Shown here: in pieces, positions 28,599 to 37,110 of the stretch
Numbering within the stretch: position 1 is the stretch's first letter
How the letters are laid out: each line of letters starts with the position of its first letter
Assembly: GCA_004562765.1 (NCBI GenBank)
Contig: SFRL01000013.1
Coordinates: 24,039 to 88,038, forward strand
Direction: 5' to 3'
Length of the DNA stretch: 64,000 nt
Source: a bacterium
GTDB taxonomy: Bacteria > Bacillota > Clostridia > Lachnospirales > Lachnospiraceae
Position numbers and translations under genes: made by a program
The notes under the pieces: generated by a model
What the model saw: only the letters and a program-made list of their open reading frames with translations
What the model was told of the DNA's origin: nothing
Database searches by the model: none

Positions 28599-29606
28599 AT
28601 GCCAAAATCCTATGGTCAGAAACTGAAAATTTTATATCTGGCACAGCTGCTTTTAGAGCGCTCGGATGAGTCACATCCCCTTACGACAAAGGAAATGATC
28701 GACTATCTTGCCGCGCAGGGTATCCGCGCGGAGCGAAAGAGCATCTATGATGACATGGCTGCACTGCAGAATTTCGGCATGGATATTATTGCGATCCGCG
28801 AAAAACCCGGCGGTTATTATCTTGCCAGCCGTCAGTTTGAGCTTGCGGAGCTCAAGCTCCTTGTAGATGCCGTGCAGGCGTCCAGATTTGTGACAACAAA
28901 AAAATCCCGCGAGCTCATCAGCAAACTGGAAACGCTGACCAGCCGCAGGGAAGCGGGACAGCTTCACCGTCAGGTGGTCGTCGCAGAGCGCGGAAAGTCA
29001 TCGAATGAACAGATCTACTACAATGTGGATGAGATCTACGCAGCTATGGCTGCTGATCACACCATCCGCTTCCAGTATTTCGAGTGGTCCGTGCGAAAAG
29101 AAATGGTTCCCCGCAAGGATGGTGCATACTATGAGGTCAGTCCCTGGCTTCTGACATGGGAGGATGAGAATTATTATCTGATCGCCTATGACAGCACGGC
29201 GGAAATATTGAAATATTACCGGGTAGACAAGATGCTGCATCTGACGGTCTGTGAAACGCCGCGAGACGGGCAGGCGGCTTTCGCTGCACTCGACATTGCC
29301 GGTTTTGCGAAAAAGACGTTCGGTATGTTCGCCGGAGATGAAACAACCGTGGTACTTCGATGTGATGCTTCCCTCACCGGAGTTATGATCGACCGCTTTG
29401 GCATTGACGTGCCGATGCGTCCGGACAAGGAAGGTCAGATCCGTGTACGCGTAAACGTCGCCGTCAGCCGCCAGTTCTTCGGCTGGCTCACCGGACTTGG
29501 CAGCGGGGTGCAGATCATTTCACCACCGGAAATACGCACGCAGTATCAGCAATACTTAAAGGATATTCTTGACTGCTATTCCCATAATGAGGAGGATACG
29601 CCATGA
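28599..29606 (+). CDS. WYL-domain transcriptional regulator (YafY/PafC type)
   Basis: 335-aa DNA-binding regulator. The N-terminal 75 residues form a winged helix-turn-helix (LTTKEMIDYLAAQGI, RKSIYDDMAALQNFG). A WYL ligand-sensing domain lies at about 145-225 (IRFQYFEWSVRK, VSPWLLTWEDENYYLIAYDS, YYRVDKM), and a C-terminal WCX-type extension follows. WYL domains bind nucleic acids or small molecules and often control stress or defence genes; no target is evident here. ATG 28599 follows CAGGGAGCTGCCT. The gene overlaps the next by 4 bp. Confidence 0.93.
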   Translation: MPKSYGQKLKILYLAQLLLERSDESHPLTTKEMIDYLAAQGIRAERKSIYDDMAALQNFGMDIIAIREKPGGYYLASRQFELAELKLLVDAVQASRFVTTKKSRELISKLETLTSRREAGQLHRQVVVAERGKSSNEQIYYNVDEIYAAMAADHTIRFQYFEWSVRKEMVPRKDGAYYEVSPWLLTWEDENYYLIAYDSTAEILKYYRVDKMLHLTVCETPRDGQAAFAALDIAGFAKKTFGMFAGDETTVVLRCDASLTGVMIDRFGIDVPMRPDKEGQIRVRVNVAVSRQFFGWLTGLGSGVQIISPPEIRTQYQQYLKDILDCYSHNEEDTP

Positions 29607-30028
29607 ACATAAATCAAAAAGACCAGTATACAAATTACAAATCATGTTCCATGTGTGGCAGACCAATGCCGATCGATTATGAAAAAGAATTTTGTCCGGC
29701 CTGCGAGGACGATGTACTCTTTAAGGAAGTACGGGAGTATATCCGCACTCACGAAGTGACGGAATTTGAGCTGGCCGAAATTTTTAATATCTCGCAGAAC
29801 CGGGTGCGCAAATGGATCAAGGAAGGGCGGATCGAATATGCCGCCGGTGAAAACAAGATGATGAACACCCGATGCCAGCGCTGCGGTGTTCCGGTAACGT
29901 TTGGTACATTATGCCCGGAGTGCATGCGTATCATGAACGGAAACAAAGAAGTCTCCTACACTTCTTTCGGACCGAAAAAGGATCGCAACCGGATGCGTTT
30001 TTTATCCGGCGATGATAATGAAATCTGA
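29603..30028 (+). CDS. Zinc-ribbon/helix-turn-helix protein, YvyF (TIGR03826) like
   Basis: 141-aa protein with an N-terminal treble-Cys pair (CSMCGRPM...CPACEDD), a central MerR-like helix-turn-helix (FELAEIFNISQNRVRKWIKEG) and a second C-terminal zinc ribbon (CQRCGVPV...CPECMRIM). This layout is that of the flagellar-operon-associated YvyF/TIGR03826 proteins, but no flagellar gene is in the window. Its start overlaps the WYL gene stop (ATGA), so the two are translationally coupled and may act together. Confidence 0.85.
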   Translation: MNINQKDQYTNYKSCSMCGRPMPIDYEKEFCPACEDDVLFKEVREYIRTHEVTEFELAEIFNISQNRVRKWIKEGRIEYAAGENKMMNTRCQRCGVPVTFGTLCPECMRIMNGNKEVSYTSFGPKKDRNRMRFLSGDDNEI

Positions 30029-30036
30029 TCGTTCAC

Positions 30037-30073
30037 AAAAAAGGAGTGACCCATAAACGGATCACTCCTTTTT
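30037..30073. terminator. Bidirectional terminator
   Basis: AAAAAGGAGTGA (30038-30049) pairs with TCACTCCTTTTT (30062-30073). It serves the WYL/zinc-ribbon pair on plus and the convergent Ig-like protein gene on minus. Confidence 0.9.
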
Positions 30074-30096
30074 GCTTGCTCTCTTTTTAAATGAAA

Positions 30097-32610
30097 TCAG
30101 CTGTTGGTCAGTGTCTTATGGACATAAATCGTATATGTCACAGTCACTTCCTGTCCACCTGCGATCTTGTAAGTGCCGACAACCGTCACCGAACGGATGT
30201 TGACCTGATCTCCTGCCTTTAATGCCACCTTGGATCCGGGTTGTGTCTCTCCGGTCACCACACACTCGGTGATCGTTCCTGTTTCCGGTGTCAGACAATT
30301 CTGTGCCAGTTCTAACGCGTTTGCACAGTTCTTATTCGCCTTGATGCGATCAATACGTACCTCCGGCTCATCCTGCGTATCGGTCAGCGTCAACGTCGTG
30401 GACAGTGTCACATATCCCTTATCTGCTGCAGAATAATACTGCATCTCGATCGTGTATGTACCGGTCTCCGCTTTCCGGCAAACACCGGACGTGATATCCA
30501 GTAACTTTAAGGACAGAGGTGCGACGGAGGTGGTTGCACTGAAGGACTGTTTTGTTGTCGTTCCCCCGATCGTCAGATCGCTTCCGTAATAATAGCCCTC
30601 CTTTGTCACCGTCGCGGACGTGTAGCTGGCATAATTCATAAATACGCCGCCACGATATCTTGCCAGACGGACATTCGCATACTGGCTGGTGGAAATATCT
30701 TCATTCAGTGAAAGATCCACGTTGTTCTTATCGATCTGGATCTCATAAGTATCTGTTCCGGTTGTCGGAACGGTGACAACAACCACCTGGAAGGTTGCAG
30801 ATGCCTTTCTGCCGTCTGCAGTCAATGACAGTGTATAGGTATAGGTTCCCGGAACAGCCGTTGACGCCTTCACCACAATACGGTCTGATGCCGCCTCATA
30901 GCTGACAAGATTCTGCTTGTATGAATTATTGTCCGTAAAGCCCGCCGTCTCACTGGAGAGCGGATAAACCTCTCCGTACTGATCGTATCCGGTCACCTGT
31001 ATATACTGGCGATAGTCTGAATTGTATACATTTGACATCTTCACACTATCCGCGCTCAGCTGCAGTGACTTCAGATAGGGTGCCTCTGCAATTGTCACAT
31101 CGTAACTGTAAATATAATCCTCTCCGGCATATACCGCCGTAACGATAACCTTCACCGTTCCGATCCGGATCGGTGTCACCTTTCCATCTGCGGTAATGAT
31201 CATCGTATCCGGATCTGAAGACTCATATTTTACAGAGCTGTATTGGATCTCACTCTTGTCTGTATCGAGTGCACGGAAATGCGCATAATAAGTGCTTCCA
31301 ATGGATACTTTTTGATTATCCTTGTAACTGGTGGCCGTATAATCCGGTGCGATCGTCGTATTGGTCAGCGTAAAGTTTGTCTCATTGGATATCTCCGCCG
31401 CCACACACATAACGACAGCTACGCCCGATAGTTTCAGATTACTGTTCGTTTTGCTGACATATTGCGCAGTGACAGTTGCCGTCTTTCCAACCTCCGTCAT
31501 GAACAGCTTATTTCCGTCTTTCACGTATCCGTTCATGACTTCTGCTTTATATTCTACTGAACCGCCATATACTTCCGTGACGTCTATACCATTCTTATCA
31601 TAGAGTGCGGATTCAAGCAGTGTTTCCTTGTCAACCGTCGCTTTCTGGGTAAGGATCTTTAATTCAACCGGGTCACCTACACTTGCCACAAATGAGAGCG
31701 CATCACTGTTGGCGCTGACCGTATATGCAGTGCCATCCTTAAAGTATGAATGCAGCGTAAGTGTTATTTTTTTCCCATCCTCCGCAAAAGATATGCTCTT
31801 GACAATGATGTTGGAACCAAGCGCGTTTTTCACGGTAAAATCATCCGCATCCAACAGTTGACGCATGTCACCGGAATAAGTAAGCTCTACCTTATTTGCT
31901 GCCGTCTGTTTTGCGGATACCATATAATCCACAACATCTACGATCTTCGATGCAGACTTGATCGTTTTTGTACCGATCATTGCCGATAATTTGATCGTAT
32001 AAATGCCTGGTTTCATAGGCTTAAACACACCGGTACTGCTCATATAGGAAGAGTAATCGATACCGTTTTCATCCGTCACCTTCCATACATTATCGGATGT
32101 GGCATTTGCCGGGGTTAAGGTGTAGTTGATCTTATAGCTCTGACCTACATGAAGCTCGTTCTCCAGCTGCTCCGTTGATACCAGCGTTACCTTTGTAGGC
32201 TTTACCATGATCTTTGCGCTGGTTTTTACCGTATACTGCAGCTTACCCGCCGTAGAATATACCTTTGCGGTCAGCGTCACCTTCTTGTTTTTTACTGACA
32301 TCTTTCCTCCGGTCTTCACGGTAACGGTATTTGACATCGTGCTCTTTGTGGCTTTGATGCTGGCTTTGCTCACTTTGACGTAGGACTTGCCCGTACCGGA
32401 CACGCTCCATTTTACCGTCTGCCCTTTTTTCAGGTTCTTCAAGGTATAGGTGTACTTCCCTTTACTTGTTCCGTTCTCGTACAGACCGGAATACGTTTTT
32501 TGAAACTTTGGTACTGCGGTCGCCGCCTTAGCCGGAATTGCCGGTAAAGCCGTGATCATAAGTGCGATCATACACAATGCAGCCAACAACTTCTTTGCCT
32601 TCTGATACAT
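30097..32610 (-). CDS. Secreted protein with bacterial Ig-like domains
   Basis: 837 aa. The signal peptide (MYQKAKKLLAALCMIALMI, cleavage probably after AKA near residue 29) is followed by beta-rich modules: a YTYTLKNLKKGQTVKWSVSG start module, then Ig-like units with the typical DGKVTPIRIGTVKVIVTAVY and ATSDNVWKVTDENGI patterns. No LPXTG motif, membrane anchor or wall-binding repeat is visible, so attachment is unclear. A structural or adhesin-like surface role is inferred. ATG 32610 follows AAGAAGGAGGAACAAACA. Its leader has an inverted repeat at 32651-32675. Confidence 0.8.
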   Translation of the reverse strand: MYQKAKKLLAALCMIALMITALPAIPAKAATAVPKFQKTYSGLYENGTSKGKYTYTLKNLKKGQTVKWSVSGTGKSYVKVSKASIKATKSTMSNTVTVKTGGKMSVKNKKVTLTAKVYSTAGKLQYTVKTSAKIMVKPTKVTLVSTEQLENELHVGQSYKINYTLTPANATSDNVWKVTDENGIDYSSYMSSTGVFKPMKPGIYTIKLSAMIGTKTIKSASKIVDVVDYMVSAKQTAANKVELTYSGDMRQLLDADDFTVKNALGSNIIVKSISFAEDGKKITLTLHSYFKDGTAYTVSANSDALSFVASVGDPVELKILTQKATVDKETLLESALYDKNGIDVTEVYGGSVEYKAEVMNGYVKDGNKLFMTEVGKTATVTAQYVSKTNSNLKLSGVAVVMCVAAEISNETNFTLTNTTIAPDYTATSYKDNQKVSIGSTYYAHFRALDTDKSEIQYSSVKYESSDPDTMIITADGKVTPIRIGTVKVIVTAVYAGEDYIYSYDVTIAEAPYLKSLQLSADSVKMSNVYNSDYRQYIQVTGYDQYGEVYPLSSETAGFTDNNSYKQNLVSYEAASDRIVVKASTAVPGTYTYTLSLTADGRKASATFQVVVVTVPTTGTDTYEIQIDKNNVDLSLNEDISTSQYANVRLARYRGGVFMNYASYTSATVTKEGYYYGSDLTIGGTTTKQSFSATTSVAPLSLKLLDITSGVCRKAETGTYTIEMQYYSAADKGYVTLSTTLTLTDTQDEPEVRIDRIKANKNCANALELAQNCLTPETGTITECVVTGETQPGSKVALKAGDQVNIRSVTVVGTYKIAGGQEVTVTYTIYVHKTLTNS

Positions 32611-32650
32611 TGTTTGTTCCTCCTTCTTGAAAATGATTCGCTCTTTTTTT

Positions 32651-32675
32651 GTGTCTCATCTCCTATCTGAGACAC
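32651..32675. promoter_or_regulatory. Inverted repeat in the leader of the Ig-like protein gene
   Basis: Perfect 8-bp arms GTGTCTCA and TGAGACAC with a 9-bp centre. On the minus strand it lies just downstream of a candidate promoter (-10 TACAAT at 32681-32686, -35 TTGCCC 17 bp upstream). It could be a repressor site at the transcription start or a leader hairpin. Confidence 0.45.
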
Positions 32676-32697
32676 TATATATTGTATTCTATCACAC

Positions 32698-32726
32698 ATC
32701 AAAGGGCAACCGCAAGGGTTGCCCTC
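32698..32726 (-). terminator. Probable terminator of the sigma/anti-sigma/DUF4349 unit
   Basis: Stem AGGGCAACC (32703-32711) with GGTTGCCCT (32717-32725). The minus-strand tail is only TTGATG, so termination may be partial. The right arm overlaps the possible -35 of the next gene. Confidence 0.55.
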
Positions 32727-32780
32727 TGATATTTGCCATGAATTTACAGATGGTTTGTAATGGAATGTGTTTCCTTGTTC

Positions 32781-33854
32781 CTATTTGCTTTCAGCGTTTT
32801 CCTCTGATCCTTTCTTTTCATCCGCCTGTTCGCTCGTTCCGGTCCATACGCCGCTCTGTGCAGTCTGCGTACTCTTTCTTGATTCCAGACGCGCTGCCCG
32901 TCTGCGTTCCTCCCGTTTTGCGTGGATCCGCAGGATCTTGCGCACGATCAGAACGATGAGCACGATGATCACTGCCCAGATCAGAATGATCGGCAGGTTT
33001 ACGATGAACCAGATCGAGAAGCTGCGAAGTCCCTGGCCAATATCGTAGAATGTGTCGGAAAGTCCCCGTTTGATCTCCTCGCCGTAAGTCAGTTCCGTCG
33101 CCACACTCGTCTCACGCTCCACCTCGTTGATGTCCAGATACAATGTCGAATAATTGATGCGGTTGTCGAATACGCGCAGCTGTGACTCGTAGGATTCCAG
33201 CTCGTAGCGGATGTTTGTCAGCTGGTTCTGGATCGTGATGATATCCTCCAGCTTTGTTGCACGCTCTAAAATCCCCATGAGCGTCTCATGCTCGGTCTTC
33301 AACGCCTTGATGTGACTCTGCATATCCACGTAGCTCAACGTCACGTTCTCGGTCGAGCTGCTGGAGTAGGTCACATTCGAGTTTTCCTTCACCATGTTCA
33401 GGAAGCTGTGCATCTTGTCAGCCGGAATCCGGATGACCATATTCGCATAACGACGAATGTTCATGTCAGAATTACCGTTTGTCTCCGAGCTCTCCAGATA
33501 ACCGCCGTACTCATTGATACGTTTTTGTACCGCCTCCATAAAGGTGTCGAATTGTTTCGTCTCTACCGAATAGTTGTAGGTGTAAATGATCTTTTCATTC
33601 GACTGGACAGTCTCTGCTTTGGCTTCACTCGAACCGGCTGCCGCATCTGTCATGCCGTTGTCCATCTCAGCCTCAGCATCATCCCATGCTTCGTCTTCCA
33701 CAACCTCCTCCGTCACCTTGAATTCTTCCGCAGGAGCCTCTTCCGGCATCGCCATATCTGCCGCTGCAGAATCATAACCTTTTGAAGCCCCGCAGCCGCT
33801 TAGCGCCAATGCCATGGTCATTGCCAGTAATGTCACACACAATTTCTTTTTCAT
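32781..33854 (-). CDS. DUF4349 lipoprotein
   Basis: 357 aa. The lipobox in MALALSGCGASK predicts a lipid-anchored protein. An acidic linker (30-75) is followed by the DUF4349 core (YNYSVETKQFDTFMEAVQ, VIRIPADKMHSFLNMV, then a long coiled coil ERATKLEDIITIQNQLTNI). A C-terminal membrane span (IWFIVNLPIILIWAVIIVLI) and a basic cytosolic tail complete it. DUF4349 proteins are often next to ECF sigma/anti-sigma pairs, as here, and a part in envelope-stress sensing is plausible. The 67-bp gap to the anti-sigma gene suggests one operon. Confidence 0.9.
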   Translation of the reverse strand: MKKKLCVTLLAMTMALALSGCGASKGYDSAAADMAMPEEAPAEEFKVTEEVVEDEAWDDAEAEMDNGMTDAAAGSSEAKAETVQSNEKIIYTYNYSVETKQFDTFMEAVQKRINEYGGYLESSETNGNSDMNIRRYANMVIRIPADKMHSFLNMVKENSNVTYSSSSTENVTLSYVDMQSHIKALKTEHETLMGILERATKLEDIITIQNQLTNIRYELESYESQLRVFDNRINYSTLYLDINEVERETSVATELTYGEEIKRGLSDTFYDIGQGLRSFSIWFIVNLPIILIWAVIIVLIVLIVRKILRIHAKREERRRAARLESRKSTQTAQSGVWTGTSEQADEKKGSEENAESK

Positions 33855-33921
33855 ACTTTTTTCCTCTCTTTCTCACACCTCTTCACCGCATGTATCCGGT
33901 GTATATTCCTGCCTTCTGCTA

Positions 33922-34896
33922 TCATTGCTCGTCCAGTGTCAGCTGCAGTACCTGACGATAGCTGTTGACCTGGCGAACGAGGCGATAAGTTCCCGCCTGC
34001 GTCATATTCAGTTCATCCAGCGCATACCATTCATCCCAACTCGTTGCTGCCGAATAGTTATCCCTTGAACGCTTGGTTCGATACACACACTCCCACTCAT
34101 CCGGGCTCTGCTCATAATAAACCTCAAACACACCGCTCACATAGAGGGATTGCCCGGGTGTTGCTCCGGTACTGTGTGCAGGGTTCACAACATCAGAGGT
34201 CAGCCCGATGGAACCGTCATCATAGATCATACTCAGATGCCAGGTCACGAGTTCATCTGCCTTTGCGCTCTCCAAGAGCAGTTCTTCCTGCCAGTCCGGT
34301 ACCATTGCCTCCTGCTCGTCTTCCGGCTGCTCACCCGGTGAAGGCTCTCCCTTTGCTTCCTCCGGTGAACCGGTGTCCGTGATACTGTCCGATGAGCTGT
34401 CATCTGCGGTTTCGTTTTCCGCCACACCTGATGCCGCGTCATCATCTGTGTCCGCAGCCGGTTCTTCTGTCGCATCCTCCCATGCTTCCTCCGGTGCTGC
34501 GGTGTCTGCCGCCGACTCCTCCGCGATACCCTCATCAGTAAAGGACTTACCCATCCGAAGCGACTGGCTCATCACGCCGACGACTGCCGCCAGTCCGATC
34601 ACGCAGACGAGTGCCGCCGCCAGTCCGCTATAGCGTTTCGCCATCGCGCCCAGCCTGCGGAAATCTACGATCTTCCCTCCGCCGCTTTGAGGCTTTTCTG
34701 ATGGCTCTGCTACAGTCTGCGTTTCCCGTCCATCTTTTACGGCTGTCTCCAGCCGTTTCATCCTTCTTACAAATTTTTTGGAAAAGCGGTGCTGCTGTTC
34801 TAACTGCTCCCTTGGGGGAACGTCCGCCAGATCCCGGTCCATCGCATCTGCCAACGCTTCCGCTAAAAAGCGCTCACCACTTACTTTCAGACTCAT
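33922..34896 (-). CDS. Probable transmembrane anti-sigma factor
   Basis: 324 aa with a cytosolic N-terminus of about 85 residues (MSLKVSGERFLAEALADAMD, RFSKKFVRRMKRLE). One membrane span follows (YSGLAAALVCVIGLAAVVGV), then a long Asp/Glu/Ala-rich extracellular linker and a small C-terminal domain (WHLSMIYDDGSIGLTSDVVN, VFEVYYEQSPDEWECVYRTK). No zinc H-x3-C-x2-C motif is present. Assignment rests on topology and on the 4-bp overlap with the ECF sigma gene. The outer domain probably senses an envelope signal. Confidence 0.75.
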   Translation of the reverse strand: MSLKVSGERFLAEALADAMDRDLADVPPREQLEQQHRFSKKFVRRMKRLETAVKDGRETQTVAEPSEKPQSGGGKIVDFRRLGAMAKRYSGLAAALVCVIGLAAVVGVMSQSLRMGKSFTDEGIAEESAADTAAPEEAWEDATEEPAADTDDDAASGVAENETADDSSSDSITDTGSPEEAKGEPSPGEQPEDEQEAMVPDWQEELLLESAKADELVTWHLSMIYDDGSIGLTSDVVNPAHSTGATPGQSLYVSGVFEVYYEQSPDEWECVYRTKRSRDNYSAATSWDEWYALDELNMTQAGTYRLVRQVNSYRQVLQLTLDEQ

Positions 34897-35444
34897 ACGT
34901 TACCTCCCTGATCCTGCGCAAGCATTTCCTTCAATTTTTTTCTCGCCCGATAGGTCCTCACGCTTACTGTTTTTTCCGCCAGCCCGAGCACGCCCGCCGT
35001 CTCTTTTTCCGACAGTTCGTGCAGATAGCGGCACTCCAGAACCACCCGGTAGTTTTCATCCAGACTTCGGATCGCCTCCACGAGTTGTTCATAGGATTCT
35101 GTCTGCAGGTATGTATCCAGTATGTCATTTCTGTCGGGTTCATCCCCCAGCGCATCCTCATATTCCGTGAATTCCGCACGTTTTTCCCTGCGCAGAAGAT
35201 CGATCGCCCTGCTCTTTGCGATCGTCACCAGAAACCGCTTCGTGCGGGGACTGTCCACCTCCTCCACCTGGTCGAGATGCTTCGTCAGCGCCAGAAATGC
35301 CTCCTGCACGGCATCCTCCGCCAGATCCTTGTCCTTTAAGATATCTTTTGCCACATACCACATCAGGTAGCGGTATTTCTCATAGAGAAGCGTAAATTTG
35401 TTCTGCTCCTCTGCTGTATCCAGCATTGCTAAAAATAGTAACAT
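34893..35444 (-). CDS. ECF-type RNA polymerase sigma factor
   Basis: 183-aa sigma-70 family factor. Region 2 is LYEKYRYLMWYVAKDILKDK followed by DLAEDAVQEAFLAL. Region 4 is a helix-turn-helix (YRVVLECRYLHELSEKETAG, LAEKTVSVRTYRARKKL). I place the start at ATG 35444, with GGGGAG 8 nt upstream. A longer frame to 35513 starts in a GC-rich stretch without a ribosome site. It should direct transcription of its own operon and envelope genes; the anti-sigma gene follows with an ATGA overlap. Confidence 0.92.
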   Translation of the reverse strand: MLLFLAMLDTAEEQNKFTLLYEKYRYLMWYVAKDILKDKDLAEDAVQEAFLALTKHLDQVEEVDSPRTKRFLVTIAKSRAIDLLRREKRAEFTEYEDALGDEPDRNDILDTYLQTESYEQLVEAIRSLDENYRVVLECRYLHELSEKETAGVLGLAEKTVSVRTYRARKKLKEMLAQDQGGNV

Positions 35445-35525
35445 TTGCTTTCTCCCCTGCGCGCCCGCCGCGGTCGTCACCACAGCCCTTTTGAGGTACT
35501 TACATAAAACCAAACGTAGGTGTCT

Positions 35526-35559
35526 GGTAAAATACTACACGAAAATGGAAAATTTTACC
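35526..35559. other. Inverted repeat at the 3' end of the DHHW gene
   Basis: GGTAAAAT (35526-35533) and ATTTTACC (35552-35559) are perfect complements around the DHHW stop codon region. It lies 80 bp upstream of the sigma-factor start. No T-run follows, so it is either a weak terminator or a regulatory site. Confidence 0.35.
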
Positions 35560-36757
35560 GTATCAGTTTAAAAAGGTTCCGATCCTTGATAAAGTTACTC
35601 ATCTCATAGCACACGAGCACCTCATCCCAGCCTTCAGCTGCAAGTTCAGGTACGGATTCGTTGTAATAACGCAGATCGATCATCGTAATCTGCCCATAGT
35701 GATCCAGTAAATAGGGCACCATACTGTTGGCATAAGAGTCCTTGATGATCAAAAGTGATCCTTTTCCGTTCGCCTGCGGGTTTTTGATGGTGATCTTTCC
35801 GTAATTCCCCCCAAAATAAACTGTATATTTATCCTTCATATCCAGCTTGGTCAGGTCATAAATGCCGTTAAACTCCGGCATCGATTTTTCGCCGTCCGCA
35901 CCCAGCGCATCCGCCGGTGCGCTGTCTGCCTCGATCACAAGGTTCTCCGGCAGAGCCTGCGGCAGTTCCAGTTCGTCTGCGCGCGCTCCGGGCAATCCTG
36001 CCACTTTGGAATAAAGCGTGCCGTAAAAAGAATCACTCATCGTCTGCACATCAAAATGCTCCTGCTCCGCGATCTGAATACCCTGCGTCTCCAAATATGT
36101 CGACGCGCCCACGTAGGCGCCGTTTGTCGTCCAATGATGATCAGTGCAGAAATAGATCTGATCAAAGCTGTTCCTGTCCGCGCGCTCCAGCGCATCCCTT
36201 GTCTGCACCCAGCGCACGCTGTCCGCCTCGCATAGTTCTTCTCCCATCGCCTCATAAGGCTCAGGATCATAGACTACCGCCCGCGTCGGCAGTTTCTCTG
36301 TCAGCACCGTTCCCGGTGTCGGAATGAGCATCACGGATACATCCGCGTCCGTATTGGCCTTCATCGCTGTCACATAGCCCAGATTTGTCCGGTAATTTTT
36401 CTCTGAAAGATCGCTGTCTACGATCTTGTCAAACAGATAATGGTCTTTTCCCACATACACGCCGTTGATCTCACGGTGGTAGAGCAGATACTGACTCGTC
36501 GTTGCGATCTGCATCCACATATCGCGCTCCGGAAACTGGTCGCTGGCCGCCTCTGTCAGATCCCGCTGTACCTCGCCGGATGAGATTCCTTCTACAGAAA
36601 TGCGCGGCAGTTTTGTCAGATAACGGTTTTCCGCCTCCGAATATGTCTGCTGCGGCAGCACAAAGATCGCTGCGCCGCCCACCGCCAACGCGCCGATCAC
36701 GAGCAGCACGTACAACCATTCAATATGCTTTTTTCCAGATCCGGCTTTTCCTTTCAT
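35555..36757 (-). CDS. DHHW family protein (AlgJ/AlgX-like, polysaccharide O-acylation partner)
   Basis: 400 aa. It has an N-terminal membrane anchor (WLYVLLVIGALAVGGAAIFV) and an extracytoplasmic SGNH-like domain. The family motif TDHHWTTNGAY is present, as are the start pattern SEAENRYLTKLP and a C-terminal IIKDSYANSMVPYLLDHY that matches the GDS-type serine block with K in place of G. By analogy with AlgJ/AlgX it transfers or helps transfer acyl groups to a secreted polysaccharide delivered by the MBOAT protein encoded upstream. The two genes are 353 bp apart, separated by a repeat element. ATG 36757 follows GTGGAGG. Confidence 0.88.
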   Translation of the reverse strand: MKGKAGSGKKHIEWLYVLLVIGALAVGGAAIFVLPQQTYSEAENRYLTKLPRISVEGISSGEVQRDLTEAASDQFPERDMWMQIATTSQYLLYHREINGVYVGKDHYLFDKIVDSDLSEKNYRTNLGYVTAMKANTDADVSVMLIPTPGTVLTEKLPTRAVVYDPEPYEAMGEELCEADSVRWVQTRDALERADRNSFDQIYFCTDHHWTTNGAYVGASTYLETQGIQIAEQEHFDVQTMSDSFYGTLYSKVAGLPGARADELELPQALPENLVIEADSAPADALGADGEKSMPEFNGIYDLTKLDMKDKYTVYFGGNYGKITIKNPQANGKGSLLIIKDSYANSMVPYLLDHYGQITMIDLRYYNESVPELAAEGWDEVLVCYEMSNFIKDRNLFKLIR

Positions 36758-36830
36758 CTTTCAAAACCTCCACAAATTGGTCATCCACTACATCCAAACG
36801 TTGGACACGCGCCCTTCCTCTGCGATAACA

Positions 36831-36858
36831 GTGTGCGACTGTGTGCGACTGTGTGCGA
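36831..36858. repeat. Short tandem repeat, 10-bp unit
   Basis: GTGTGCGACT occurs twice in a row, followed by GTGTGCGA, giving 2.8 units about 80 bp upstream of the DHHW gene start. Confidence 0.8.
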
Positions 36859-36895
36859 AAACCTTGACAGAGCTTTGGCAGGCTGTGCGTGGGAA

Positions 36896-37062
36896 GCATG
36901 CGCTGAGATTTTGTCATGTCGTTTATGCGACGGGTTCACGCGGAAATAGCTATATGCAGCCGATTATCAGGCAGCAGAGCCAAGCAGACTTGCTTGGACT
37001 CTGTGCCGCCCGCGTGATTTACCCGGTAAGCATAACCGACTGGCAAAATTCAGCACATGCTC
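36896..37062. repeat. Family A palindromic intergenic repeat, copy 3 (inverted)
   Basis: Reverse orientation relative to copy 2. End arms GCATGCGCTGAGATTTTGTC and GGCAAAATTCAGCACATGC pair imperfectly. Inner arms GTTTATGCGACGGGTTCACGCG and CGCGTGATTTACCCGGTAAGC also pair, and the centre keeps the CAGAGCCAAGC...GCTTGGACTCTG hairpin seen at 8035-8057. It fills most of the 353-bp gap between MBOAT and DHHW; the remainder holds the tandem repeat. Confidence 0.85.
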
Positions 37063-37110
37063 TATAGCGCACAGTCCATGGATCAGAAAAGGATGCCTGC
37101 GGACGCACGC

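Noticed and set aside
36831..36858. Tandem GTGTGCGACT units as a CRISPR array
   Set aside because: Ten-base units without spacers; no cas genes in the window.
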